A stretch of DNA of 64,000 nucleotides from Ensifer sp. USDA 6670 (GCA_000421085.1 ATWE01000006.1:186001-250000), one strand, 5' to 3'; numbered from the stretch's first letter, positions 8,718 through 17,356 are shown. Numbers and translations are program-made. Notes: generated from the letters alone by a model not told the origin.

Positions 8718-8733
8718 TGTTTCCCGCGGAACA
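8718..8733 (+). promoter_or_regulatory. Clr (CRP-like) binding box
   Basis: TGTTTCCCGCGGAACA fits the published S. meliloti Clr consensus as I remember it (HGTYHC-N4-GRWACA) at every constrained position. It lies 52 bp before the start codon of the gene at 8785 and in the divergent region shared with the fecR-domain gene, so it could control either. Confidence 0.75.
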
Positions 8734-8784
8734 GATGCGGGGTCAGGGCGGCCCTAGGATGGTGCCGGCAAGAAGGAGGGCACC

Positions 8785-9258
8785 ATGAAGAAACATGTCG
8801 GATCGAGCCTTCGGAGAGGCTTGTGTCATCTGCTCGCGGTTGTCGTGCTCCTGCCGCTTGCCGCGACCGCGCCTTCCGCGGCGCGTGCAGGCGATCTCAC
8901 CGCCGCCGAGCAATGCGACCGCGAGGCCGGCAGCGAATTCGATCTCGAACGCAACAGGGCCTTCCCGCCCGTTGCGACGCAGGACATCCGCATCGGAGTG
9001 GCGCTTTCCGCCTGCCGCGAGGCCTATAATCAGAACGGCGGCGCCCGGACGCAGTTCCAGCTCGCACGCGTTCTCGACAGGGCTGGACAGAAGCTGCAGT
9101 CGGCACGAATTCTCGCCGAAGCGGCCGAGAACGGCCACGCTCTGGCAATGGCCAGCTATGCCGATCTCCTTGCCGAGCGCGGCATTGCCGGTCAGTCCTC
9201 CGGCGATTTTTTGACCGCCCGGCGCTTCGCGCAGGCGACCACGGATGGGCTGCAATGA
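8785..9258 (+). CDS. Small exported protein, Clr-regulated (SMc02178-like)
   Basis: A 157-residue secreted protein. The signal peptide covers roughly residues 1-36 (LCHLLAVVVLLPLAATAPSA, then ARAGD). The mature part has two cysteines (AAEQCDREAG, LSACREAY) and helical TPR/Sel1-like segments (RTQFQLARVLDRAG, AAENGHALAMASYADLLAERG). By position, size and the Clr box upstream it corresponds to smc02178 of S. meliloti, a cAMP/Clr target expressed during infection and involved in limiting secondary infection. The biochemical role is unknown. The start has a good site (AAGGAGGG). It is followed by the phosphodiesterase gene on the same strand. Confidence 0.8.
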   Translation: MKKHVGSSLRRGLCHLLAVVVLLPLAATAPSAARAGDLTAAEQCDREAGSEFDLERNRAFPPVATQDIRIGVALSACREAYNQNGGARTQFQLARVLDRAGQKLQSARILAEAAENGHALAMASYADLLAERGIAGQSSGDFLTARRFAQATTDGLQ

Positions 9259-9368
9259 TGAGGGCGGCGGCCCCGTCTTTCGCATAGGTCCGACCCGCCC
9301 GAAAATGCCGCTTGACGCCCGCAAGCAAGCGCAGGAGCGTGACCCGCGAGACATCACGCGGGACGCAC

Positions 9369-10175
9369 ATGACGAAGCTCATCATTTTCTCCGACCTCCA
9401 CATGGTGCCGGAAGGCAAGACGATCATCGGGCTGGACCCGTACCGGCGGCTCGCAAACGGCATCGCCCACGTCAACCGCTACCATGCGGATGCCGACCGG
9501 GTGATCTTCGCCGGCGATCTGACGCATCGGGCGGACCGCGCTTCCTACGAGCGGCTGAAGGCGCTTCTCGGCGAACTCACCCCACCGGCGGCGCTCATGA
9601 TCGGCAATCACGACCGGCGCGAGGTGTTTCTCGACGTCTTCACGGAAGCGGCGACCGACACAAACGGCTTCGTCCAGCAGGTGCTCGATTTCCCCGATTG
9701 CCGCGCGATCCTGCTCGATACGCTGTTTGCGCCGCCCTACGACTATCCGGTTAGTCACGCCGGCCACCTATGCGACAGGCGCCTCGCCTGGCTCGACCGG
9801 CAACTCGCGGAGGCCGACGGCCGGCCAGCGCTGATCTTCATGCACCACCCGCCGCATGTCAGCGGCTTTGCCGGGATCGACATGATCCGACTCATCAATG
9901 AAGACGACTTCTACGCCCTGGTGAAGCGGCACGGCAATGTTCGCCATATCTTCGCCGGTCATGTTCACCGCACCATCAGCGGCTCCAGTCGCGGCATTCC
10001 CTTCTCGATCTTCAAAAGCCCCGTGCACCAGCAACCGATGCCCTTCGAAACGGCGGACGCATCTCTTTCGGTGGACGAGCCGGCGGCCTATGGCATAGCG
10101 CTGGTAACCGGCGACGGCGTGCTCGTGCATACGGAAGACTACGAGATAGCAAGGCGCGACGCGGTGGGAGCGTAA
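9369..10175 (+). CDS. spdA: Class III cyclic nucleotide phosphodiesterase (SpdA)
   Basis: Calcineurin-like metallophosphoesterase of the class III (CpdA-type) cyclic nucleotide phosphodiesterases, 268 aa. All metal-binding motifs are visible: FSDLHM, FAGDLTHRAD, GNHDRR, HHPPH and GHVHR. It is probably cytoplasmic, with no signal peptide. In S. meliloti the gene at this place is spdA, whose product is reported (from memory) to prefer 2',3'-cAMP over 3',5'-cAMP, so a simple role in switching off Clr is not assured. The ATG at 9369 begins directly with the MTKLIIFSD core; its ribosome site is weak. It follows the exported Clr-target gene by 110 bp. Confidence 0.85.
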   Translation: MTKLIIFSDLHMVPEGKTIIGLDPYRRLANGIAHVNRYHADADRVIFAGDLTHRADRASYERLKALLGELTPPAALMIGNHDRREVFLDVFTEAATDTNGFVQQVLDFPDCRAILLDTLFAPPYDYPVSHAGHLCDRRLAWLDRQLAEADGRPALIFMHHPPHVSGFAGIDMIRLINEDDFYALVKRHGNVRHIFAGHVHRTISGSSRGIPFSIFKSPVHQQPMPFETADASLSVDEPAAYGIALVTGDGVLVHTEDYEIARRDAVGA

Positions 10176-10233
10176 CCTTCCGGCGCAAGCGGCAGGCATT
10201 TCGGCGCCACCCGCTTCGTGATAGGCTGATGCC

Positions 10234-10548
10234 ATGAGCCAATCCGTTCCCGCCAATCAGAATTTCGACTGCCAGAGCTGCGGCGCCTGCTGCGCCTATT
10301 CGGCCGACTGGCCGCGTTTTTCGCTCGAGACGGAGGAAGAGCTCGAGCGCATACCGGCGGACTATGTGGCCGCGGATCTCGGCGGCATGCGTTGCGAGAG
10401 CGGCCGCTGCACGGCGCTTGAGGGCAAGCTCGGCCGTTCCGTCGCCTGCAAGGTCTACGACATACGCCCCATCGTCTGTCGCACCTGCATGCCGGGGGAC
10501 GACGAGTGCCTGATGGCGCGGGAGCAACTTTTCGGGGCGTCATGCTGA
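10234..10548 (+). CDS. YkgJ-family cysteine-cluster protein
   Basis: A 104-residue protein of the YkgJ/CxxCxxCC zinc- or iron-chelating family. The N-terminal FDCQSCGACCAYS is the signature. Further cysteine pairs follow (MRCESGRC, ACKVYD, IVCRTC). The count and spacing suggest a bound metal cluster, but the function of the family is largely unknown. It lies 58 bp after spdA and 186 bp before putA on the same strand, so it may be the last gene of the spdA unit. No membrane segment or signal peptide is seen. Confidence 0.8.
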   Translation: MSQSVPANQNFDCQSCGACCAYSADWPRFSLETEEELERIPADYVAADLGGMRCESGRCTALEGKLGRSVACKVYDIRPIVCRTCMPGDDECLMAREQLFGASC

Positions 10549-10734
10549 CTTACGATCGTCCGGAACATTCGCCCTCGCTCCGTATAGTTCTCCTTTTGTG
10601 TGGCCTGACATGGAGAAATATCCGGCCATCATGCTAATTTGCCGGATGGATGTTCGGCGATGGCACGCGTATTTTCTGCCACGACATCAGGGCGTCGAAA
10701 GCGCCCGCTATCGTTCCGTGGAGGACAGCGTTCA

Positions 10735-13700
10735 ATGAGCCCGAGCCCGCTTCAAAAACCCGCGATCGACGCCGCACCCGCGCCCTTCGCCGACTTCGCA
10801 CCGCCGGTCCGGCCGCAGAGCACGCTGCGCCAGGCGATCACGGCCGCGTACCGCCGCCCGGAAACGGAATGCTTGCCGCCTCTCGTCGAGGCAGCCACGC
10901 AATCGAAGGAAACACGGGACGCGGCCGCAGGCACCGCCCGCAAGCTGATCGAGGCGCTGCGCGGCAAGCATAGCGGTTCCGGCGTCGAGGGACTGGTGCA
11001 GGAGTATTCGCTTTCGAGCCAGGAAGGCGTGGCACTCATGTGCCTTGCGGAAGCGCTGTTGCGCATTCCCGATACGGCGACGCGCGACGCGCTGATCCGC
11101 GACAAGATTGCCGACGGCAACTGGAAATCGCATCTCGGCGGCAGCCGCTCTCTCTTCGTCAATGCCGCGACCTGGGGACTTGTGGTCACCGGCAAGCTGA
11201 CTTCTACCGTCAACGACCGCAGCCTCGCGGCGGCGCTTACGCGTCTCATCTCGCGTTGCGGCGAGCCGGTGATCCGGCGCGGCGTCGACATGGCCATGCG
11301 GATGATGGGCGAACAGTTCGTCACCGGCGAGACGATCCGCGAAGCGCTTAAACGTTCGAAGGAGCTCGAGGAGAAAGGCTTCAGCTACTCCTACGACATG
11401 CTCGGCGAAGCGGCGACCACGGCCGCCGACGCCGAACGCTATTACAAGGACTATGAGAGCGCCATTCATGCGATCGGCAAGGCCTCCGCCGGCCGTGGCA
11501 TCTATGGAGGCCCGGGCATCTCGATCAAGCTCTCGGCGCTGCACCCCCGCTATAGCCGCGCGCAAGCCGCGCGCGTGATGGGCGAATTGCTGCCGAAGGT
11601 TAAGGCGCTCGCTCTCCTCGCCAAGAATTACGATATCGGCCTCAACATCGATGCCGAGGAAGCCGACCGGCTGGAACTGTCGCTCGATCTCCTCGAGGAG
11701 CTCTGCCTCGACGGCGATCTCTCCGGCTGGAACGGCATGGGCTTCGTCGTCCAGGCCTATGGCAAACGCTGCCCCTTCGTTCTCGACTTCATCATCGATC
11801 TTGCCCGGCGCTCCGGCCGGCGCATCATGGTGCGGCTCGTAAAGGGCGCCTATTGGGATGCCGAGATCAAGCGGGCGCAGCTCGACGGGCTCGCGGATTT
11901 CCCTGTCTTCACGCGCAAGATCCACACCGACGTCTCCTATATCGCCTGCGCGGCCAAGCTGCTTGCCGCGACCGATGTGGTTTTCCCGCAATTCGCGACA
12001 CACAATGCCCAGACGCTCGCCGCCATCTACCACATGGCAGGCAAGGATTTTCGGGTAGGCAGATACGAATTCCAGTGCCTGCACGGCATGGGCGAGCCTC
12101 TCTATGAAGAGGTCGTCGGCCGCGGCAAGCTCGATCGCCCCTGCCGCATCTATGCGCCTGTCGGCACGCATGAGACGCTGCTTGCCTATCTGGTCCGGCG
12201 CCTCCTCGAAAACGGCGCCAACTCCTCCTTCGTGCATCGCATCAACGACCCGAAGGTTTCGATCGACGAACTGATCGCCGATCCCGTCGAAGTCGTCCGC
12301 GCCATGCCGGTCGTCGGCGCCAAGCACGACAAGATCGCCTTGCCGCCCGAACTCTTCGGCGATGCGCGAACCAATTCCGCCGGGCTTGACCTGTCCAACG
12401 AGGAAACGCTTGCGTCGCTTACGGACGCCCTTAGGGAAAGCGCGGCAATGAAGTGGACCGCCAAACCGCAGCTCGCAACCGGCCCCGCCGCCGGCGAGAC
12501 GCGGACGGTTCTGAACCCCGGCGACCATGGCGACGCCGTCGGCTCGGTGACCGAGACCTCGGAAGAGGACGCACGACGCGCAGTGCGCCTTGCCGCCGAA
12601 GCGGCGGCGGATTGGGCGGCCGTGCCGCCGTCCGTGCGGGCCGCCTGCCTCGACCGCGCCGCCGAGCTGATGCAGGCGCGCATGCCCACGCTTCTCGGAC
12701 TGATCATCCGCGAGGCCGGCAAATCGGCGCTGAACGCCATTGCCGAGGTGCGCGAGGCGATCGATTTCCTGCGCTACTATGCCGAACAGACGCGCCGCAC
12801 GCTCGGCCCCGGCCACGGGCCGCTCGGGCCGATCGTCTGCATCAGCCCGTGGAACTTCCCGCTGGCGATCTTCACCGGGCAGATTGCCGCGGCACTCGTC
12901 GCCGGCAATCCCGTGCTCGCCAAACCCGCGGAAGAGACGCCGCTGATCGCCGCCGAGGGTGTGCGCATCCTGCATGAGGCCGGCATCCCGGCGAGCGCGC
13001 TGCAGCTTCTTCCGGGCGACGGACGCGTCGGTGCGGCGCTGGTCGCCGCAGCCGAGACCGCGGGCGTGATGTTCACCGGATCGACGGAAGTCGCGCGGCT
13101 GATCCAGGCACAGCTTGCCGACCGCCTTTCGCCCGCCGGCCGGCCGATCCCGTTGATCGCCGAAACCGGAGGCCAGAATGCGATGATCGTCGACTCCTCG
13201 GCGCTTGCCGAACAGGTGGTCGGCGACGTGATTACCTCCGCCTTCGACAGTGCCGGCCAGCGCTGCTCGGCGCTGCGTGTGCTGTGCCTGCAGGAGGATG
13301 TGGCCGATCGCATCCTGACGATGCTGAAGGGCGCGCTGCACGAATTGCATATCGGCCGAACCGATCGTCTTTCCGTGGATGTCGGGCCGGTCATCACGTC
13401 AGAGGCGAAGGACAACATCGAGAAGCACATAGAGCGGATGCGCAGCCTCGGCCGCAAGGTCGAGCAGATCGGGCTTGCCTCGGAGACCGGAAAAGGCACC
13501 TTCGTGCCGCCGACGATCATCGAACTCCAGAAGCTTTCCGATCTTCAACGTGAGGTCTTCGGGCCGGTGCTGCACGTCATCCGCTATCGGCGAGACGATC
13601 TCGACCGGCTGGTGGACGACATCAACGCCACCGGCTACGGCCTGACCTTCGGGCTCCACACGCGCCTCGACGAGACGATCGCGCATGTGACGAGCCGTAT

Positions 13701-14436
13701 CAAGGCTGGCAACCTCTACATCAACCGCAACATCATCGGCGCGGTGGTGGGCGTCCAGCCCTTCGGCGGCCGCGGTCTTTCCGGCACCGGTCCCAAGGCC
13801 GGCGGTCCGCTTTATCTCGGCCGCCTGGTTACGACCGCACCGGTCCCGCCGCAGCACAGCTCCGTGCACACGGACCCGGTCCTTCTCGACTTCGCCAAAT
13901 GGCTCGACGGCGAAGGCGCGCGCGCGGAGGCCGAAGCGGCCCGCAACGCCGGCAGCAGCTCGGCCCTCGGCCTGGATCTGGAACTGCCGGGCCCGGTCGG
14001 CGAACGCAATCTCTATACGCTCCATGCGCGCGGCCGCATCCTCCTCGTACCGGCGACGGAGAGCGGGCTCTACCACCAACTCGCCGCTGCGCTCGCGACC
14101 GGCAACAGTGTCGTGATCGATGCCGCCTCCGGTCTGCAGCCTTCCCTGAAGAACCTGCCGCAAACCGTCGGCTTGCGTGTCTCCTGGTCCAAGGACTGGG
14201 CCGCCGACGGCCCCTTCGCCGGCGCGCTGGTGGAAGGTGACGCCGAGCGCATCCGCGCGGTCAACAAGGCTATCGCCGCCCTGCCAGGCCCGCTGCTGCT
14301 CGTCCAGGCCGCATCGAGCGAGGAGATCGCCCGCAACCCGGACGCCTACTGCCTGAACTGGCTCGTCGAAGAGGTTTCCGCCTCGATCAACACGGCGGCA
14401 GCCGGCGGCAATGCCAGCCTGATGGCGATCGGCTGA
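10735..14436 (+). CDS. putA: Bifunctional proline dehydrogenase / P5C dehydrogenase PutA
   Basis: Oxidises proline to glutamate in two steps (FAD-dependent PRODH, then NAD-dependent glutamate-semialdehyde dehydrogenase), 1233 aa. The PRODH barrel spans about residues 180-480 (YDMLGEAATTAADAERY, MVRLVKGAYWDAEIKRAQ, YEFQCLHGMGEPLYEE). The ALDH domain spans about 560-1030 with PWNFPLAIFTGQ, catalytic Glu in IAETGGQNAM (about 811) and catalytic Cys in GQRCSALR (about 844). A C-terminal roughly 200-residue ALDH-superfamily-like tail makes it a long type B PutA. No ribbon-helix-helix DNA-binding domain is seen, so it should not autoregulate. The start at 10735 follows GGAGGACAG; an upstream in-frame start at 10639 lacks a comparable site. 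A TCCGGC/GCCGGA dyad at 10621-10646 is a candidate operator. Confidence 0.96.
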   Translation: MSPSPLQKPAIDAAPAPFADFAPPVRPQSTLRQAITAAYRRPETECLPPLVEAATQSKETRDAAAGTARKLIEALRGKHSGSGVEGLVQEYSLSSQEGVALMCLAEALLRIPDTATRDALIRDKIADGNWKSHLGGSRSLFVNAATWGLVVTGKLTSTVNDRSLAAALTRLISRCGEPVIRRGVDMAMRMMGEQFVTGETIREALKRSKELEEKGFSYSYDMLGEAATTAADAERYYKDYESAIHAIGKASAGRGIYGGPGISIKLSALHPRYSRAQAARVMGELLPKVKALALLAKNYDIGLNIDAEEADRLELSLDLLEELCLDGDLSGWNGMGFVVQAYGKRCPFVLDFIIDLARRSGRRIMVRLVKGAYWDAEIKRAQLDGLADFPVFTRKIHTDVSYIACAAKLLAATDVVFPQFATHNAQTLAAIYHMAGKDFRVGRYEFQCLHGMGEPLYEEVVGRGKLDRPCRIYAPVGTHETLLAYLVRRLLENGANSSFVHRINDPKVSIDELIADPVEVVRAMPVVGAKHDKIALPPELFGDARTNSAGLDLSNEETLASLTDALRESAAMKWTAKPQLATGPAAGETRTVLNPGDHGDAVGSVTETSEEDARRAVRLAAEAAADWAAVPPSVRAACLDRAAELMQARMPTLLGLIIREAGKSALNAIAEVREAIDFLRYYAEQTRRTLGPGHGPLGPIVCISPWNFPLAIFTGQIAAALVAGNPVLAKPAEETPLIAAEGVRILHEAGIPASALQLLPGDGRVGAALVAAAETAGVMFTGSTEVARLIQAQLADRLSPAGRPIPLIAETGGQNAMIVDSSALAEQVVGDVITSAFDSAGQRCSALRVLCLQEDVADRILTMLKGALHELHIGRTDRLSVDVGPVITSEAKDNIEKHIERMRSLGRKVEQIGLASETGKGTFVPPTIIELQKLSDLQREVFGPVLHVIRYRRDDLDRLVDDINATGYGLTFGLHTRLDETIAHVTSRIKAGNLYINRNIIGAVVGVQPFGGRGLSGTGPKAGGPLYLGRLVTTAPVPPQHSSVHTDPVLLDFAKWLDGEGARAEAEAARNAGSSSALGLDLELPGPVGERNLYTLHARGRILLVPATESGLYHQLAAALATGNSVVIDAASGLQPSLKNLPQTVGLRVSWSKDWAADGPFAGALVEGDAERIRAVNKAIAALPGPLLLVQAASSEEIARNPDAYCLNWLVEEVSASINTAAAGGNASLMAIG

Positions 14437-14450
14437 GCACCTCAGATTTG

Positions 14451-14609
14451 CCCCTCCCCAACCCCTCCCCACAAGGGGGAGGGGCTAATCCCGCTCAACC
14501 TCTCCGTTCTTTTAGCAAGCTCTTTCAGCAGGCTCGGTTTTCAGACATGACTGTCGGTGGCAGCGAGCACCAAAGCCCCTCCCCCTTGTGGGGAGGGGTT
14601 GGGGAGGGG
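14451..14609. repeat. Palindromic element with perfect 36-bp inverted ends
   Basis: Positions 14451-14486 and 14574-14609 are exact reverse complements over 36 bp, built on the CCCCTCCCC...GGGGAGGGG rhizobial intergenic palindrome. They enclose an 87-bp core. A single arm-like copy occurs at 43781-43827. The element separates putA from yigZ. It could act as a terminator for putA or be a small non-autonomous mobile unit; no target-site duplication was identified by eye. Confidence 0.75.
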
Positions 14610-14675
14610 TGACCCTTGACGATGACGGCCCGCCACTCGTCCGCTATGACCCGTTGAAGAAACGGGACAAAGCGG

Positions 14676-15260
14676 ATGTTCACGCTCCAACGCATCGAGA
14701 CCTCGACACAGGAAATCAAGAAGAGCCGCTTCCTGGCGATTGCCGGGCCGATCGAGGACGAACAGTCGGCCAAGACCTTCATTGCCGCCAACTCGGATCC
14801 CGCGGCCAATCACAATTGCTGGGCCTGGCGGGTCGGCCAGAGCTATCGCTTCAGCGACGACGGCGAGCCAAGCGGGACGGCGGGCAAGCCGATCCTTGCG
14901 GCGATCGACGGTCAGTCGCTGGATCGCGTCGCCCTCGTCGTCACACGCTGGTTCGGCGGCGTTCTGCTCGGCAGCGGCGGACTGGTCCGCGCCTATGGCG
15001 GCACTGCGGCGCTTTGCCTGCGGGCGGCGGAGAAGATCGAGCTCGTCGAGCGACAGCGCGCCGAAATCGCCTGCGACTTCGCCGATCTCGCGCTCATCAA
15101 GGCGCGGCTGGCAGCGCGCGGCGTGTCGATCGCCTCCGAGACCTTCACCGGCACCGGTGCGGTGCTGTCGGTCGAGATACGACAAGACGCGGTGGACGAC
15201 GTGCTCACCCTCGTCAGCGATCTCAGTCGCGGCAAGGCGCTCGTGACACTCTGCGACTGA
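14676..15260 (+). CDS. YigZ/IMPACT family protein
   Basis: UPF0029/IMPACT family protein, 194 aa, cytoplasmic. The family signature appears as AAGNHNCWAW-like NHNCWAWRVG followed by DDGEPSGTAGKPIL and VVTRWFGGVLLGSGGLVRAYG. A C-terminal DUF1949-type domain is likely from about residue 130. Relatives in bacteria have been linked to ribosome or translation regulation, but the molecular role is not settled. Its ribosome-binding site is weak. It stands alone, with repeat elements on both sides. Confidence 0.85.
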   Translation: MFTLQRIETSTQEIKKSRFLAIAGPIEDEQSAKTFIAANSDPAANHNCWAWRVGQSYRFSDDGEPSGTAGKPILAAIDGQSLDRVALVVTRWFGGVLLGSGGLVRAYGGTAALCLRAAEKIELVERQRAEIACDFADLALIKARLAARGVSIASETFTGTGAVLSVEIRQDAVDDVLTLVSDLSRGKALVTLCD

Positions 15261-15307
15261 CCGGAGCTTTTATCTGCGCCAGTATCGTCATAGTTATGCG
15301 AGCCGCA

Positions 15308-15412
15308 CTTAGAGCGTTTCCGCTTTTCTCCGAATCGCGGAAACTCTCTAATCCTTTTTTTTCCGCAATCCCGGACGGAAAACCGCTACGCACTTTTCCT
15401 GGGATTGCCCTA
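15308..15412. repeat. Intergenic palindromic mosaic repeat
   Basis: Contains TTAGAGCGTTTCCGCTTTTCT and CCGGACGGAAAACCGCTACG with the CACTTTTCCTGGGATTGC edge. The same modules are found at 28405-28505 and, in part, at 35641-35735 and 62566-62656. It fills the yigZ to aldo/keto reductase gap; the promoter of the latter must lie within or beside it. Confidence 0.65.
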
Positions 15413-15450
15413 GCTGAAGTTCCGGCATCAAGATGGAGAGGATACATTCG

Positions 15451-16437
15451 ATGAAAACAAGGATCTTGGGACGAACGGGCGCCACGATTTCGGAGATCGG
15501 TTTCGGCGCCTGGCAGATCGGCGGCTCCTGGGGCGACGTTGGCGAGGCGGATGGAAAGCGCGCGCTCAATGCCGCCCTCGACAGCGGCATCACCTTCATC
15601 GACACGGCGGACGTCTATGGCGACGGGCGTTCCGAAAAAATCATCGCCGCGGTGCTGCAGGAACGGGGCGGAGCGAAACCATTCGTCGCCACGAAGGCGG
15701 GGCGCCGGCTCAATCCGCATGTGGCGGAGGGCTATACGGGTGCCAATATCGAGGCCTTCATCGACCGCAGCCTCGCAAATCTCGGCATCGAAACGCTTGA
15801 TCTCGTCCAGCTCCACTGCCCACCGACGGAGGTCTTCTACCGGCCCGAGGTCTTCGGCGCGCTCGACCGGCTGGTGACCAAGGGCAAGATCCGCCATTAC
15901 GGCGTCTCCGTAGAAAAGGTCGAAGAGGCTCTGAAGGCTATCGAATATCCGGGCGTCGCCACGGTCCAGATCATCTACAACATCTTCCGCCAGCGGCCGC
16001 AGGACCTATTCTTCGCCGAGGCGAAAAAGAAGAATGTCGGCGTCATCGTGCGCGTGCCGCTCGCCTCCGGCCTTCTCTCGGGTAGGATCGGCAAGGACAC
16101 CGTCTTTGCCGCCGACGACCATCGCAGCTTCAACCGCAATGGCGAAGCCTTCGACGTCGGCGAGACCTTCGCCGGGGTGCCGTTCGAAGTGGCGCTCGAG
16201 GCGGTGGAAGAGCTGCGCGCGCTCATGCCCGCCGATGTGCCGATGGCGCAATTCGCGCTGCGATGGATCCTCGAGCAGGACGCCGTTTCCGTCGTCATCC
16301 CCGGGGCCCGCAATGCGGCCCAAGCGCAATCCAACGCCGCCGCCAGCGCCCTTGCACCGCTCGGAGATGCTTCCATGGGGGCAATCGCCGCGCTTTACGA
16401 GCGCCTCATCAAGGTCCATGTTCATCAGCGCTGGTAA
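15451..16437 (+). CDS. Aldo/keto reductase
   Basis: NADPH-dependent aldo/keto reductase, 328 aa, TIM-barrel. Catalytic tetrad positions can be placed in DTADVYGDGRSE (Asp, Tyr), ATKAGR (Lys) and LVQLHCPP (His). A C-terminal cofactor-binding segment is present (SVVIPGARNAAQAQSN). The start MKTRILGRTG at 15451 has GGAGAGG upstream and is the usual start for this family; an in-frame ATG at 15433 overlaps that site. The substrate cannot be inferred. It is followed 22 bp later by the DUF1810 gene, probably as an operon. Confidence 0.88.
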   Translation: MKTRILGRTGATISEIGFGAWQIGGSWGDVGEADGKRALNAALDSGITFIDTADVYGDGRSEKIIAAVLQERGGAKPFVATKAGRRLNPHVAEGYTGANIEAFIDRSLANLGIETLDLVQLHCPPTEVFYRPEVFGALDRLVTKGKIRHYGVSVEKVEEALKAIEYPGVATVQIIYNIFRQRPQDLFFAEAKKKNVGVIVRVPLASGLLSGRIGKDTVFAADDHRSFNRNGEAFDVGETFAGVPFEVALEAVEELRALMPADVPMAQFALRWILEQDAVSVVIPGARNAAQAQSNAAASALAPLGDASMGAIAALYERLIKVHVHQRW

Positions 16438-16459
16438 CCGATGAACCGACGAGACGGTG

Positions 16460-16891
16460 ATGACGAGAGAGGCATTCGATCTCGAACGCTTCGTCGCGGC
16501 GCAGGAAGGCACCTATCCGGCCGCTCTTGCGGAGCTTCGTGCCGGGGCCAAGCGGACGCACTGGATGTGGTTCATCTTTCCGCAGATAACGGGCCTCGGC
16601 CATTCGCCGACGGCCCGATTCTATGCGCTGTCCGGCCTCGCCGAGGCGCGCGCCTATGTCGGACATCCACTTCTCGGCCGGCGCATTGTCGAATGCACGG
16701 AGGCGGTCAATGGCGTCAGGGGGCGCAACGCTCTTGAGATCTTCGGTCGGCCGGACGATCTGAAGTTTTGCTCATCGATGACGCTCTTCGAAGCGGCGGC
16801 GCCTGATCTCGACACCTTCACCCGCGCGCTCCACCTCTACTTCGGCGGCGTTCGGGACCCGAGGACGATCGAGCTTCTGGGCAGGAGCTGA
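16460..16891 (+). CDS. DUF1810 family protein
   Basis: A 143-residue soluble DUF1810 protein (calpastatin-like annotation in some databases). Diagnostic residues: ERFVAAQEGTYPAALAELRA, HWMWFIFPQITGLGHSP, and LEIFGRPDDLKFCSSMTLFE. Its function is unknown. The preceding codon is GTG at 16457; I chose the adjacent ATG at 16460. It lies 22 bp after the aldo/keto reductase and converges on a short minus-strand membrane peptide gene 7 bp away. Confidence 0.85.
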   Translation: MTREAFDLERFVAAQEGTYPAALAELRAGAKRTHWMWFIFPQITGLGHSPTARFYALSGLAEARAYVGHPLLGRRIVECTEAVNGVRGRNALEIFGRPDDLKFCSSMTLFEAAAPDLDTFTRALHLYFGGVRDPRTIELLGRS

Positions 16892-16898
16892 ATTGCGC

Positions 16899-17006
16899 TC
16901 AAAAGGACGCGGCCGCTCCCTGCGACAGGACGAGCAGGAACAGCACCGCACAGACCGTCAGGCCGGCGATGATGAGCATCAGTTCCTTCATCATGTAGCG
17001 ATACAT
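16899..17006 (-). CDS. Small single-pass membrane peptide (35 aa)
   Basis: An open frame of 35 codons plus stop, preceded by an excellent ribosome-binding site (AAAGGAGGG, 5 nt before ATG at 17006). The peptide begins MYRYMMKELM and continues as one strongly hydrophobic helix (LIIAGLTVCAVLFLLVLSQ), ending in a short small-residue tail. Such an architecture, with a charged N-terminus and one helix, is typical of bacterial small membrane proteins. It is convergent with the DUF1810 gene. No family was recognised, and conventional gene callers would often miss it. Coding status is inferred from the ribosome site and composition only. Confidence 0.55.
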   Translation of the reverse strand: MYRYMMKELMLIIAGLTVCAVLFLLVLSQGAAASF

Positions 17007-17356
17007 CGCGTCCCTCCTTTGCGGACGGCGAGTGCTGCTCCAGCGCCGCACGCCCTGTTCGACGTGCAAAGGGCTGTAGCGCTTCGCATTGCTGCACGCC
17101 TTGACCTCGAGACGGTCAGGCCCAAGCGAGGATGCAGCGGATTTAATATGGGAATCCGGTTATGCGGCTTTAAGTTCCGCGCAAAGCACAAGAGTGTGAA
17201 CGCTTCAGGCAAGCGCCGATGAAGCCGCGCAGGCGCGTCCGCTTCATCCTGCCTCACCCGCCGGTAAATGAGTTGCGAGCGCTGGCCGAAACACTATCTC
17301 CAAGACTCCGTCGCGCTAAGGCGCCCTTCATCGCACAATTATGCAGGAGCTTGCTC

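Noticed and set aside
10732..13350. 872-codon minus-strand open frame across putA
   Set aside because: PutA catalytic motifs lie on the plus strand; the antisense frame is the usual mirror of third-position GC bias and has no recognisable domain.
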